Part shown: in pieces, positions 11,770-23,372 of the stretch
How the letters are laid out: every line of letters starts with the position of its first letter
Position numbering within the stretch: the first letter of the stretch is position 1
Origin: Siniperca chuatsi
Taxonomy: Eukaryota > Chordata > Actinopteri > Centrarchiformes > Sinipercidae
DNA length: 64,000 nt
NCBI RefSeq assembly: GCF_020085105.1
Contig: NC_058064.1
Coordinates: 16,410,501-16,474,500, forward strand
Direction of reading: 5' to 3'
Notes under the pieces: generated by a model
The model's database searches: none
Told to the model about the DNA's origin: nothing
Seen by the model: the letters and a program-made list of their open reading frames with translations, nothing else
Program-made: the position numbers and the translations under genes

Positions 11770-13421
11770 AGAGAGGTAAGAGTATTTACATATGAGATAA
11801 CATCTTTTGTAGAAATTGGCACATGCACCTCTTAAGGAATATTTCAGTTTTTCTAACAACAGAAAAGACATTAAATCTGTTAGCCAGGATATAGTAAAAG
11901 GTGGATTTGGGCTTTTCCACTGTAACAGAATACAGTGAGTGAGGCAAAAGCAACAACAGAATTTTTCTTAGTGTGACTGGCTGGTATAAGGGGTCCTCCA
12001 AAAATGGATATCAAGGGGCAGAGTTCTAGTGTAATATTGAGGGCTTTGCTTAATGTGTTAAAGAAACAAGACCAGAACTCAGCTAATTTAGGACAAGAAA
12101 AGAACATACTGTATGAGTATGATCCGCTGGTGACAAGCCACATCTATCACAGGTATCACTAGTGCTTGGAAACAACCTACTAAGCCTAGCTTTTGCAAAA
12201 TGAACCCTATGCAGGATGTTAAACTGAAATAAACTCAGGCACATGAAGATGTAGAGTTGATCCTGACTAGTGCCTCCTCCCACCAATCGTCTGTCACATC
12301 AAGCTGCAGCTCCTCCTCCCAAGTATCCTTAAGCCCAGCAAGAGTGGCCATACCTGAAAATGATCATATCAGGTCATATAAAACTGAGATCATACCACGT
12401 GCTTTAGTGAGGGAAAGCACCTCAACCACAAGAGAACCCTTTGGAAGCTTAGGAAAGGATGCAAAATTAGTGCGAGCATAATCACAAGCTTGAAAATACC
12501 TAAACAGATGGGATTGGGGAAAATTATACTTAATCCAAAGATCATTAAAAGTGGCAAATATAGATCTGAGAAATGAGCCAGTCCTCTCTCTCTCCACAAA
12601 GTGAAAGCTGTATCTAAATTAGAGGGAAGAAACAAGTGGTTATTACAAATGGGGCTGCATGGGGTGGGTTCAGAAAGTTTGAAATGTTGCCTGAATTGTT
12701 TCCAAATTTTAAAAGAAGAGAGAACAACTGGGTTTCTACTGTATGTGGGACAATAAGAAATCAGAGAGGCACAGACCACAGCAGCTAAAGATGATGGACA
12801 GGAAGAATTGTTCTCCATTATACACCTATCATTGTTGGGAGAGTTACACCAGACATGATTTTTATTAATTAGGCCTCTGTCCTTGCTTCTCTGCAGTACT
12901 GCTCTACGTGCTCTTGGGTTCTTGCCAGCCCAAATAAACTTTGAAATAGTTTTGTCTAACATTCGAATAAATGATGTTGGTAGGAATATTAGAAGACACT
13001 GGGAAAAAAATAGTCTGGGCAGAATGTTCATTTTAATAGAATTGATTCTTCCCATCAGAGAGAGAGGAAGGGAGTCCCAGTGCTTCAGATCAGATTTAAT
13101 TTCCATGACTAACTTTGTAAAATTTTTATGTAGAGAGGGATGGGAGTGAGCAATGTTGACACCTAAATAACAGAATCTATTGAGGGTCAATCGGAATGGT
13201 AGGGTACCTGAGGGAGTTTTCTTGGCGGCCTCATTAATAGGGAAACGCTCGCTTTTACTGATGTTTAACTTATAGCTTGAAAATGACCTAAAGGTTGTCA
13301 AGATTTGTAAAATATCATCTACACAATTACCTGGGTCTGTGACATATAGCAAAAGGTCATCAGCATAGAGAGATATTCGATGCTCTAGTCCCACTCTATA
13401 AATAGGAGGATTTGAGAACAA
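11770..13421 (-). pseudogene. L1-type LINE ORF2, reverse transcriptase C-terminal half
   Basis: Reading on the - strand, 13421 to about 12860 gives the end of an L1-family reverse transcriptase. It has the catalytic YADD box (LYADDLLLYVTD) and the downstream thumb and connection region (MGRINSIKMNILPRLFFSQ, KFIWAGKNPRARRAVLQ). Further pieces in other frames give QFNILHRVHFAKARLSRLFP and a Cys-His motif (CDRCGLSPADHTH) typical of L1 ORF2 C-termini, down to about 11786. Frameshifts separate these pieces, so it is inactive. The upstream part of the same kind of element (endonuclease) lies at 16240-17327 in the same orientation, with about 2.8 kb of other sequence between them. Confidence 0.85.
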
Positions 13422-14049
13422 TGGAAAGAGGTTCTGTCCGCGTCAAAGCAAGCTGTTCCTCCAGCTACCCTGTATTTGATTACCGGTGTACTGGTGTAGC
13501 ATTATACCCTCCGGTAACGCATTACGGCGAGCCTACCAGGTTTCGATTAACATTTGTTTGTATGTGGAGCTACGTACCCGGAGTTCAGCTAATGTGTCAC
13601 GACGTGCAGACTCTTATGGTACTCGGTTAGCCAGGCTAAACCCTTTGTGCTAACGCTACTGACCGACAGGCTAACGTGTGGCAACCCAGTATGGATAATT
13701 ATTTACACAATTTTATTCCTTTCCAGCCACCATGTCTTTGGTGGACCAATCCCCACCAAAGGGTCAGAACCGAAGGTTAAAAAGGCTGCAGGAGGTTTCT
13801 CAGGTTTGCATATCAGGGCAGAGCCTATAAATACCATTATCCCTCAGGGTCATTAGCCACACACTTTTATGAGGTTTTACAGGCCGGATGTCTTGGGGCC
13901 ATCCTTGGCACAGGCAGTGCTGGAGGAAAACGCGCCAGGGTCAGTGTGATAATCCCTGTGCAGCTCAACATTGTTTATGGCTTTGGGAGCATGTAGCCCG
14001 GGAGTGGTCTATAGCTCCCATAGTGAAACACCGAACAACATTAGAAAAA
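13422..14049. other. Unassigned GC-richer stretch between L1 pieces
   Basis: No conserved coding segment is recognised. Base composition is less AT-rich than its neighbours. It ends in a copy of cccatagtgaaacacc (about 14018-14033), which is also found inside the adjacent MITE, so part of this stretch may be mobile-element sequence. Confidence 0.3.
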
Positions 14050-14346
14050 GAACTTTGAGTTACTTAACGTAATCCCCGGTTCTTTGATAACAGAGTGAGG
14101 TGTTTTACCATCCCTTCCCTCCTTGCATAGACATGGAAAGAAACTGGTCTAGAATTACTTGAGAGGGACTGGTCGACTGTGATAATATGAGAGGGCGTGC
14201 CTTGAGCACAGTTCGACGTGTCTGTCACCAACAGACATGGTGTCATTAGAGCTGCTATAGTAGGTCATGCCCAGGTGATTCCCATAGTGAAACACCTTAC
14301 TCTGTTATCAAAGAACCGGCGATTATGTTAAATAACCCAAAGTTTT
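14050..14346. mobile_element. MITE with about 60-bp terminal inverted repeats
   Basis: The left end (aactttgagttacttaacg, then ccggttctttgataacagag) is matched in inverted orientation by the right end (ctctgttatcaaagaaccgg, then ttaaataacccaaagtt). The arms are about 60 bp with a few mismatches and the total length is about 297 bp. There is no coding capacity. The superfamily is not determined. Confidence 0.75.
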
Positions 14347-15379
14347 ATCACCATATTCATAGTATGTCCCTTTAGTCCATCTTAAAAGATATTCTTCTGT
14401 TTCATATAGTTATTGCCTATTTCATGTTTGCAATCTATTTGTTGTTTTCATGCAAATGTGCAACCACACTTTCATATCATGCACTCAGGGATTTTCTGTA
14501 TTTTGTTGTCTGTGTTGCGTCTTTTTTCTCTTTGCTCCGCTGTTCGTGTACATACAAGACTTCAGTTTCATTGGTAATACAAGTGGTATATAAAACAGTA
14601 CATATGCAGCACTGTTCATTGCAATGTCATCACGATACATATTAGGAGGACCATTTTAAAGCACAGTGCCCAAATTGGTGTATCACTGAAATACACAATG
14701 CTATATGTGTGATATGATATGGATCTACATCCAGTATGACCTTTTAAAATCTGATACATGAGGACATATTACACCATGCACAGTCAGTGAACAAGAAGCC
14801 AAGTTTAATCATTGTTGGTTTTTGACACAACATTAATTTTCTCCTGATAAAAATTAAACAGAGAGATATAACATTTCTCCTTTATGTTAAAGAATACAGT
14901 GGTATCAATTCATAACTGTGTGATATTGGCTCAATTGTGAACTGTGCTGTTAACATTCACTGTGCATTTCGACCTTGACGGCAACAGCACCTTAAACAAC
15001 AAAGGTCTGTAACAATTCATCATTCACATCATTTGACTTTTTATTTTTTCAGAACTATGCCCGATTCCTGACAAAGTCTCTTTTATTTTGAACAGAGCGA
15101 CTAGCCAGAGCAGGATGTTCAGCAATCTTGCACTGTTGGCATTCAACCATAGTGGCTAGTTTCCCCTTCGCAATGTGCTCATTAAAATGTCTCATCACAA
15201 CCTCTTTTTGAGACCACTGCTCTTTCTGTTTCCTCCTAGGATTCCCTTCCATAGCATTTTCCAGAGACACTACAAAAGAGGAAACCAGATTGTCAATGGT
15301 AACCCAAACTCTAGGGTTAACCCATAATTTTCTTTACATTTGTTGTCACTTACATCTACAACTTCAAAGCAATGCAAAC

Positions 15380-16160
15380 TAGGGATGAACCGATCCAACA
15401 TTTTCCTCTCCTGGAGCTGTACTGGTTTGATATCCCAGCTCACGGTACTGGTACTGGATAAAACCATGTAGTGATCAAATGTCAATGCTCTCTCTTCCCC
15501 ATATTTAAAATATGTAAAACTACTAGTGCAAAGCTCATCTGGATCATTCTTCTATGTGTAAATTACCATGATGCGTTTTTTACTCTAGCTGCTAAAAGTT
15601 AGTCAATGAGATGTTAACAGTAGTCCTTGTTTTCTGAGCTGCTCTCATGTAACATCAACTTTGTGAGATGTAAAAATGAATTTCATCCTCAAAATGTTTC
15701 TAAATGACTTCCTAACAGACAAAAATAGAGCCTGTGAAAATATGGTTTTAGGGAAACTAGTTTTTGGTGATGATAAGCTAACCCCAAATCACATCATCCA
15801 TCTAGTAAAATCATACCACTGCCTTTACACTATAATGCTTGTATTGTGACGCACATGCAGGAAGTAATTAATTATTATCAGCAACAGCTTTACATATCAA
15901 CATTAACTCATCGCAGCAAATGAACAGAGTAGAACAACAAAGGAGCCACCTGCTGTGAAAAAGCCATTTAAGTAACAGAATGACTGCCAGCATAGTATGA
16001 TAAATACAATATTATGTACCACCAATTGCTGTGGTACTGGTGGCTCACCATGAATTTTAGAATTGCAGTGATGAAGAAACTGTATTTAATGTGGATTGGT
16101 CACATTTGGATGATATCTGTATCAGCACAGATACAGATTCAGTGGATCAGAACATCCCTA
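15380..16160. mobile_element. Non-autonomous hAT-like element
   Basis: The left end reads tagggatgaaccgatcca. The reverse complement of the right end reads tagggatgttctgatcca. The flanking 8-mers atgcaaac (15372-15379) and atgtaaat (16161-16168) agree at 6 of 8 positions, as for an aged hAT target-site duplication. The interior contains the ggtactggtactgg phrases usual for this fish repeat. No transposase is present. Confidence 0.65.
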
Positions 16161-16239
16161 ATGTAAATTAGGGATGGTGTAAATTAGTTATCACCTTGTC
16201 TAGTCTAACAGCTCAGATCTTATAATTTTACTGTCACAG

Positions 16240-17327
16240 CTAATCAAGCTGATTGGTCTGTAGCTTTTGCAGTCTACCGGATCCTTTTTTTTTTTAAATA
16301 AGAGAAATAAGCTCTAAACAGGGAGAATCCAGCCTTTTGAGTCAAAATGGAAGTTCATATTTGAGTCTGGTCAGGTCTGTCAAGTTTGAGGGAGACATAT
16401 ATTGTTTAAAAGCACCCTCAGCGATAGCAATTTCCCTTTCCAAGTCAAGTTGCTTGGTGATGTTTGCTTTCTTTTTGAATGAGGCATGTTGTATTATATG
16501 ACCTCTAGTAAATGCTTTAAAGGCCTCTCATGCCACACCTTCAGAGTGTTAGTTTCTTTAAAGAGATTGATCTGAGCCCTTAATGATTCCTTAAAGCCTG
16601 GGTCAAGCAAGAGGCTCAAGTTGAGCCTCCACCTGGGAGACCTGACAGTGTTGCAAAAAGGGACCATACGGAGAAACACAGGGGCATGGTCAGAGAGGCG
16701 AATACTACCAAAAGAGCTAGACACTATTGAGGAGATGGCAGAGTTAGAGACAAAAAGACAGTCCTGGACAGTGTATTGTGAGGCAGGGAGTAAAAGGTAT
16801 AGTCTCTTGTAGATGGCTTAAATAATTGCCAAACATCCACTAGTCCAGAGGCCTTGCACATTTCCTGTATAAAAGAGAATGATTTACATTGGCGCTGTGA
16901 AGGAGTGCTGCGTTCCAATATACTGTATTATCCATGACCTGATTAAAATCACCCCCAATTAAAACTGGGTAGTCCCCCGTATCATTGAGTTTACACTCAA
17001 GATGCCCAAAGAATGTGGAGTCATCAGTATTAGGGGCGTATACATTGGCTAATATTACCTTATTATTACCTCATGAGCCTGAATCTCAGAGAGAAGCAAC
17101 AAGACCAGTCCTGCTTCATCCCCACTGTCACCGATGCACTTAAACTGCAACTGTTTATGGATTAAGATCGCTACCCCCCTGCTCTGGTTACTCCCACACG
17201 AGGCAGAAACGCGGCCCACCCAATCCCGGCAAAGTTTTCTTGATTCCTGGACCAGTAAGTGAGTCTGCTGAAGAAACACAATATCACATCTATTAGATTT
17301 TCTAATAATATTACCTAGAGGAAGCAT
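16240..17327 (-). pseudogene. L1-type LINE ORF2, endonuclease half
   Basis: On the - strand, 17327-17055 encodes an apurinic-endonuclease-like N-terminus (SNRCDIVFLQQTHLL, RGVAILIHKQLQFK). The next frames give the continuing endonuclease domain (YTGNVQ and KASGLVDVWQLFKPSTRDYT at about 16918-16850, then SIRLSDHAPVFLRM at about 16710, the SDHAP motif of this nuclease family). Similarity runs on towards 16240. Frames are broken, so it is inactive. With the RT half at 11770-13421 it makes one disrupted L1 in the correct order for the - strand, or two separate copies of one family. Confidence 0.8.
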
Positions 17328-17600
17328 TTATAAGGTGAATAGAATCGGTCCAAGCACAGAACTTTGTGGAACTCCGTGACTAACTTTGGCGTGCACAGAG
17401 GACTCACCATTAACATGTACAAAACTCTCTCAAAACTAAATTGAAAAGTTGGGCAGCCCTGCATTTATTCCATTTATTTCTTGTAGAAGACCTGAGACAA
17501 AAATACCACAAAGAGTTAAAACAGTTCATACCAATTTCTCAGACAGAAAAATGGGGTCAATCAGAATGTAGTGGGTAGGCCTAAATTTTATGATAACCCA
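17328..17600 (-). pseudogene. L2/Rex-like LINE reverse transcriptase fragment
   Basis: The reverse complement of about 17400-17330 reads VSHGVPQSSVLGPILFTL, the motif preceding the catalytic box in CR1/L2/Rex-type reverse transcriptases. Weak similarity continues to about 17600. It directly abuts the L1 endonuclease piece, so two LINE families are joined here. Confidence 0.7.
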
Positions 17601-18054
17601 CTTCTTCAGTTATTTATGAGTCTGAACAGAGGTGGTAGATTTCTCTGATCTGCCAGAGGGTCTGAGTTATTTGGTGCAAAACAGCGCCATCTTCTGGCAG
17701 CAGGGCCCCATGTCTAAATGATGCATTCAGCACATATAGTCAAATAGTTTCTCACTTGCTGAGCTCACCATTACTTCTTCACAGTGTATAATTGATTTTG
17801 ACACAGCTAATATTATATAATTTAGCTGTGTTTCTTATTTCTTTCTTATGAGTTTTTTCTGCATGAATAATGATGAAAAAAAGACGCTTCCCAAGAAACA
17901 TTGGAGCATGCAATTATCTTTGGTCTCCTAAAATTGGGGGACTATATATAAAGAGATTGCATAAAGAGCTGCATTTGGTTCATCTAATGTGAATATTAAC
18001 GCCCTCAAATAAAAGCAGAGAGGAATACAAATGTCTTCAGTCTGCACTTCAATA

Positions 18055-19130
18055 ATAATAATAATAAACTTTATTTATATAGCACTTTTCTTTACATGGT
18101 TACAAAGTGCTTTACAGAACAAACAGCAGATAAAAACAGAACAGATAAAAACAACAGATTAAAAAACACAGGGATTATAAAACACCAGGGATAAAATAAA
18201 GTTAAAACAAATATAAAATGGCAAGAGTGAAATGATAAAACCCAGAAACATATTAAAAATTCACAAACGCTTCGCTATAATGAAAGAAGGGATTTAAAAG
18301 ACAGCAATGATGTAGCCTGTCTGATCTCAATAAGTGTTCCACAGTTTGGGGGCTCTAACAGCAAAGGCCCGGTCACCTTTGGATCTAGGAATATAACAGC
18401 AGAGCTGTATCCACCAATCTAAGGGAACGCTCAGGCATATAGGGAGTCAGAAAATCCTTCATATAATTTGGAGCAAGGGCATTTAATGATTTAAAAGTGA
18501 TCAGTAGGATTTTAAAATCAATACATAACAAGATGGAGATCCAGTCTAAGCTGGCTAGCACAGGAGTAATGTGTTGGTATCGCTTGGTGCCTGTTAAAAT
18601 TCGGGCAGCGGTGTTCTGCACTAGTTGGAGTTGGTGAAGGGAGCTCTGACTAATACCGGCATAAAATGCATTATAGTAGTCCAGGTGGGGAAAAAATTAA
18701 CGCATGTATGATTATGTAAATCAGTGGGAGATAAGAATTACCTGATTTTGGAGATTGGACTGGACAATGTTTTTAGCTTGAACCTCAAAAAGAGATCTGC
18801 ATCAAAAATTACTCCAAGATTTCTAGCAATTAAAATTAACAACAGAGGAACAGGCATTTGCTATAACAATAGAGAAGGTTCTGTTGGAGAGGTATGAATG
18901 TAGCAGATGTAGAGCAGGTAAGTCGAGGATGTAAGACCCGAAGAAAGTACCAAGTCGAGGATATAACTTTTGGAATGTGTAGCTTCTTTAACTGATTGTA
19001 ATGATTGAATGATTCAACTAGATCTAGGAACTCACCAGACATGGTGTAGGCTATGAAGGGCAACACGCGAATATTAAAATCACCCAGTATAAATACTCTG
19101 TTGTACTTAGATAAAACAATAGACAAGAGT
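18055..19130 (-). pseudogene. L2/Rex-like LINE, internally deleted (endonuclease, RT C-terminus, 3' tail)
   Basis: On the - strand, about 19126-18960 encodes an endonuclease segment with YNRVFILGDFNIRV. 18621-18385 encodes the C-terminal segment QNTAARILTGTKRYQHITPV ... FKSLNALAPNYMKDFLTPY, characteristic of fish non-LTR elements. The 3' end includes the aagtgctttacagaac and tttatatagcacttttc phrases and an AAT-repeat tail at about 18052-18066. Most of the RT domain is missing between the two pieces. The fragment at 17328-17600 may belong to the same family. Confidence 0.8.
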
Positions 19131-19510
19131 TTATTCTTTAGAAAATTCTGTAATAAAATTGTTGTACCTTGGGGGTCTATAATCTAAAATACACAGCAAG
19201 GGAACAAGACCTGTAATAAGGAAGTTTAAGACTTCAAATGAAACTGTTAAAAATCAGGTTAAAAATCAATTAAAAGATTAAAAACCAATAACAATTGAGC
19301 AACAACCACACAGAGTTGCACGGTGACTTTAACCTCATAGTCATTGTTTCCGCTCACATTTAATGTGCTGCAGTACTGAGTCAATCCAACAAAAATGTGT
19401 CTTCCCATTGTCACTGTTGTTGACATGGTGCTTGGGAATGTCCGGTTTACTGATGATCTGACTGAGCAATTGGAACTTCCTACTTAGAGTAAACATGAAC
19501 AAAGAAGCAT

Positions 19511-19575
19511 GTTTCTGCCAGGGACCTTTTGTGTGTTGAACATGATAAATGATAACCACTACTACCTATGGAAAC
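19511..19575 (-). pseudogene. tRNA-Val-like pseudogene, T-loop deleted
   Basis: On the - strand it starts GTTTCCATAGGTAGTAGTGG, close to vertebrate tRNA-Val (GTTTCCGTAGTGTAGTGG). It keeps TTCAACAC in the anticodon region and AAAGGTCCCTGG before the T-loop, then goes straight to CAGAAAC, the 3' acceptor strand. About 12 bases of the T-loop and 3' T-stem are absent. The acceptor ends still pair. It cannot be functional. Confidence 0.65.
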
Positions 19576-19596
19576 TGGGGAAATTGTTGAAAAGAT

Positions 19597-19621
19597 CGGG
19601 TTTCAATTCCCCGTCAGGGAG
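19597..19621 (+). pseudogene. tRNA-Glu-like 3' fragment
   Basis: The sequence cgggtttcaattccccgtca followed by ggga resembles the T-arm and 3' acceptor strand of vertebrate tRNA-Glu (CGGGTTCGATTCCCGGTCAGGGA). The 5' half is not present. It lies 21 bp from the tRNA-Val-like pseudogene, on the opposite strand. Confidence 0.5.
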
Positions 19622-19639
19622 AGTTAGGTTTTCTGCCAG

Positions 19640-19880
19640 CTGCTGATTATTCACCATGAAAGACAAAAGTAATACAGCATCATTGAGCATGTCCTTCTGT
19701 CCAAGTGAGGATATGGTTATCTTCCCTATTAACAAGCAGAAAGAAAGGAAATTGGCAAAGCAGAAACAGGCAATATACTTTAATTTAAAGAGAAATAGAA
19801 ATATCGAAAGCATGATGATCAGTCACTGTCTGTTATCTTTATTATCAAGTTCTATTCTATTGTGCACACAGTGCTTTATG
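19640..19880. repeat. Dispersed repeat, copy 1 (partner at 22185-22425)
   Basis: Long matching runs with 22185-22425 include gtgaggatatggtta, ttccctattaacaagcag and ggcaatatacttta. Both copies lie next to tRNA-Val-like sequence, so the tRNA remnant may be part of a tRNA-derived repeat. No reading frame is conserved between the copies. Confidence 0.65.
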
Positions 19881-19901
19881 GAGGATGAAAAATGACTTAA
19901 G

Positions 19902-19991
19902 TATCAATAAATAAATAAATATAGGAATGAATAAATAAATAATTGCATAAATAAAAGAATAAATAATTACATAAATGCTGAAATAAATATA
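19902..19991. repeat. AAAT-rich simple repeat
   Basis: Iterated aataaata with occasional interruptions. Confidence 0.8.
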
Positions 19992-20097
19992 CAGTGATAT
20001 AAATACAGAACTTCCCTTTCCTCAGGTGGACCCAAAAAAAACAAGTGCGAATTCACAATAGTTGCGACCATGTACATTAATGCATCTACGTGGGCAT

Positions 20098-20102
<5 letters not shown>

Positions 20103-20135
<33 letters not shown>

Positions 20136-20300
20136 CCTCACAAACACTTGATCTCCATGGCAAATTTCAGCCTCATAGGTAGAAAGTTGTGGTTGCTATA
20201 GGGTGGGCACAGCTTTGTTTTGTGGACCAATGAACTGATGCACCAACAGAATGTGATACAGAGCTTCTGGTTGCAGCTGTTGTTGTGATGCAAGATACTG
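20103..20300. repeat. (CA)n with flanking repeat, copy 1
   Basis: A CA run (20103-20134) is followed by gcaaatttcagcctcatagg and ttttgtggaccaatga. The same order of motifs recurs, diverged, at 20665-20870. Confidence 0.6.
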
Positions 20301-20664
20301 TGTACTTTTTTGAATGTGAAATTCCTTCTATACTGTATATTTGGCCAAAGAAAGTGAAGAAAGAAAAATTACTTTCTGCTGAGTGCAATGATGCCTTTCA
20401 CAAGTCAACGACAAATGGTTCATGAGTTATGAAAGGGGCATGGCCATGTTACCTGAATCTGTTAAGTTATGTTCCTTTTTGTTACAGGCTACTCCCATGG
20501 CCACAGCCTTTTTTGCCAATTGGCATTAACAGTTAAGCAGCTGTCCCAGCTTTCATGACCAACCTTTCCACCAAATCTTGTGCAAGTCTTTGAATCCATT
20601 TGGAAGTTATGCGCCTTTTTGCGATAGGCCACTCCCACTGCAAGGCCCACTTTTAGTCAATTGG

Positions 20665-20690
20665 CATGAACACAAACACACACTTTCACA

Positions 20691-20737
<47 letters not shown>

Positions 20738-20870
20738 AAGCTCCGTGCCAAATTTCAGCCTCCTAGGGTGAAAAATGTGGCCGCCCAAGGGTGGGGAAAT
20801 TTTTGTGGACCGACCGACAGAGCGAGCAATAGAGCTGCTGATCGCAGCTGGGAACGGAAAGAGAGTTGCT
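20665..20870. repeat. (CA)n with flanking repeat, copy 2
   Basis: A CA run (20695-20735) is followed by ccaaatttcagcctcctagg and tttttgtggaccgaccgac, paralogous to 20103-20300. The intervening sequence also carries repeated phrases (ggcatggccatgtt, ggctactcccatggccacag, ggccactcccactgcaaggc). Confidence 0.6.
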
Positions 20871-20989
20871 CAGTGTGGGCTGAGTCAAACATTTGACTCT
20901 AATTCGAATTACACACTGCAGTGAGGGGTACTTGGGTGACTTCTTGAAGGTTGTGTAACACTGTTGTTGGGTCAACTTCCACATCCATA

Positions 20990-22184
20990 TCATCGTTGAG
21001 CTAAGTCATAAATTAATCCATCCAGACGAAACAGAAGATAGTGGCTGAGTGCATGGTTCTCTAAATCATTCGCTAATGATCGTAAATCATTTGCAATGGC
21101 TCGTTAAAACTTTCATCAATAAACCAGTGCTCTATACAAAATACAATTGTCAACAACTTCAACTTCAGCAGGCTTGTAGCAAGCAAAACTAACCTAACCT
21201 AATCTTGCATAACCAAACACAATTCTGCACACACATGAATAAAATCTAAAAAAATAAACATATGTTCATTTCTGTATTGCTCTTGACATCTGTTTTCCTG
21301 TCATATTATTATCAGTAGTCAAAACTATTTGAATTATTAGAAGAATGATTCAAATGTTCAGTTCTTCATGTATTTTTCATGTGGTTGAACTGATGTTGAG
21401 AAAAAAGTCATCCTTTATTGTGCACATTAAACTAAATGAAAACTCAAAGGCAATGTAAAAAAAAACATACTAAAGCAAAACAAAACTCGACATATAATGG
21501 CATAGTTATATCTAGTACTTGACTTGCTTATGACTATTAACCAATAATATTACAGAGTTTTTTTACTCATTCAATTATTTACTTTTTACTGATCATTATA
21601 CATTATTCACTTATTAATGAGACATGTAGACATTACTGAATGAAATGTGTTGTTTATTAAACACTCTTGACAACAGTTTAAATATTCAACAAACACACAG
21701 AGCCCATAGTGCAAGGACACACATACACAACACAAAAATACAATTTTAAATCAATTAGAATATTAAGAGTGCTTGTGGTCCAACACAAACACCCTCCCAC
21801 TTGTCTTCAAAGGTCCAGTGCGAGCGCCAGTTGGTGAGGGTTAAACCCCAATTCATACACTTATATGGGTGAAAACCCACTTTCCAGCTGTGAAGCTAAT
21901 GTTGGTCAGATTTTTTAGATAAATTCATCATGACTGTCTGGTATGTTTATGTAAACGTCTATTAATTAACACATTAAGTTCCCATATTGTCACATCACAT
22001 CTCTAAGAAAAGAAAAGACAACACATTGATTAGGCTATTTATAAAAAATTAATATGATTGAAATCCAGGCACTGCTACTAGTGCTAAAGTTTTTGTTCAC
22101 TACTTTCAAATATTTACCTGGCTCTGTCTCAGGCTCTGGAGCTGTACTTGGAGTCACATCTGGTTTAACACTGAACTACAGAAA
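20990..22184. other. Non-coding stretch, nothing recognised
   Basis: AT-rich sequence with short spurious frames only. I see no gene, tRNA or clear mobile element. Confidence 0.45.
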
Positions 22185-22425
22185 GTGATGTAATACAGCA
22201 GCATTGAGCATGTCCATCTGTCCATGTGAGGATATGGTTACCTTCCCTATTAACAAGCAGAAAAAAGTGAAATTGGTGAAGCAGAAATAGGCAATATACT
22301 TTAAGTTACAGAGAAAAAGAAACAGCGATTGAAAGCATGACTGTGTGAGTGAATTTGTTAGTCCATGTCTGTTGTCTTTACAATGAAGTGGTATTTCATG
22401 TGTACACAGTGGTATACATTGTACA
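22185..22425. repeat. Dispersed repeat, copy 2
   Basis: Partner of 19640-19880 (shared gaggatatggtta, ttccctattaacaagcag). The right flank holds a tRNA-Val-like 5' end and then a LINE. Confidence 0.65.
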
Positions 22426-22472
22426 GTTGTCTAAAAATTTCAATACAGTTTGAATTTAATACTCAGAGTAAA

Positions 22473-22505
22473 CCTCTATATGACAACCACTATTCCACAG
22501 AAACC
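22473..22505 (-). pseudogene. tRNA-Val-like 5' fragment
   Basis: On the - strand it reads GTTTCTGTGGAATAGTGGTT, resembling the acceptor strand and D-arm of tRNA-Val and related to 19511-19575. The rest of the tRNA is absent. The fragment directly abuts the 3' end of a LINE. Confidence 0.4.
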
Positions 22506-23372
22506 AACAATGACCCTCGGTGTTCTTGGTCCAGTCCAGTGTATTGTCCAAGTGTACTCCCAGGTACTTGTAATCCTCCACAATGTCCACACTGACCCCC
22601 TGGATGGAAACCGGGGTCACAGGTGCCTTGGCCCTCCGTAGATCCACAACCAGCTCCTTAGACTTTGTCACATTGAGCTGCAGATGGTTCTGCTCACACC
22701 ATGAGACAAAGTTACCCACCACAGCCCTGTACTCAGACTCCTCACCACCGCTGATACATCCCACCACAGCAGAGTCATCAGAAAACTTCTGAAGGTTGGC
22801 AGGACTCTGTGTGGTAGCTGAAGTCCGTGGTGTAGATGGTGAAGAGGAAGGGAGAGAGGACAGTCCCCCGAGGGGCCCCAGTGTTGCTGACCACGCTGTC
22901 TGACACACAGTGCTGCAGGTGCACATGCTGTGATCTGCCAGTCAGGTAGTCCACAATCCAGGACACGAGGGGGGCATCCACCTGCATCGCTGCCAGCTTC
23001 TCACCCAGCAGGGCTGGCCAGATGGTGTTGAAAGCACTGGAGAAGTCAAAGAACATGATCCTCACTGTGCTTGCCGGCTTGTCCTGGTGGGTGTGGATGC
23101 GGTTAAGCAGGAAGATGATGCCGTCCTCAACTCCCAGCCGGGGCTGGTAGGCGAACTGAAGGGGGTCCAGGAGGGGTCTGAGCATGGACCCAGTGCAGCA
23201 TGTCAAAAATGTTCCCGTTTGTCACACTGACATTTGGCAGTGTGACAAACTGGTGCTGGAGAGACTGTTCCAGCACCAGTCTCTCCAGGGTCTTCATTAT
23301 GTGGAAGGTCAGTGCCACCAGTCTGTAGTCCTTGGAGCCACTGGGACGCGGCGTCTTCGGCACAGGAACGAG
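22506..23372 (-). pseudogene. CR1/L2-like LINE reverse transcriptase fragment
   Basis: On the - strand this encodes a non-LTR reverse transcriptase in order: CLVPVPKTPRPSGSKDYR (about 23370), DPLQFAYQPRLGVEDGIIF, the first catalytic Asp in MFFDFSSAFNTIWPALLG, then GAPRGTVLSPFLFTIYTTDF, a frameshift, and DDSAVVGCISGGEESEYR with LQLNVTKSKELVVDLRR and VDIVEDYKYLGVHLDNTLDW. The 5' portion (endonuclease) is missing and frameshifts separate the blocks. A palindromic repeat has inserted at 23197-23256. It is inactive. Confidence 0.9.
23197..23256. repeat. Palindromic repeat inserted in the LINE
   Basis: tgtcacactgacatttggca flanked by aaatgttcccgtttgtcaca and cagtgtgacaaact interrupts the LINE reading frame between LEQSLQHQ and the FAYQPRLG block. 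The same motifs make up the array at 23373-23905. Confidence 0.7.

Noticed and set aside
12390-13421. 343-codon open frame as a possible host gene
   Set aside because: It encodes the L1 YADD box and thumb region and is flanked by frameshifted continuations of the same retrotransposon.
15055-15485. Two consecutive 71-codon frames on the - strand as a zinc-finger gene
   Set aside because: Only a weak CQQC pair is seen and the second frame enters the hAT-like element; not enough to support a gene.
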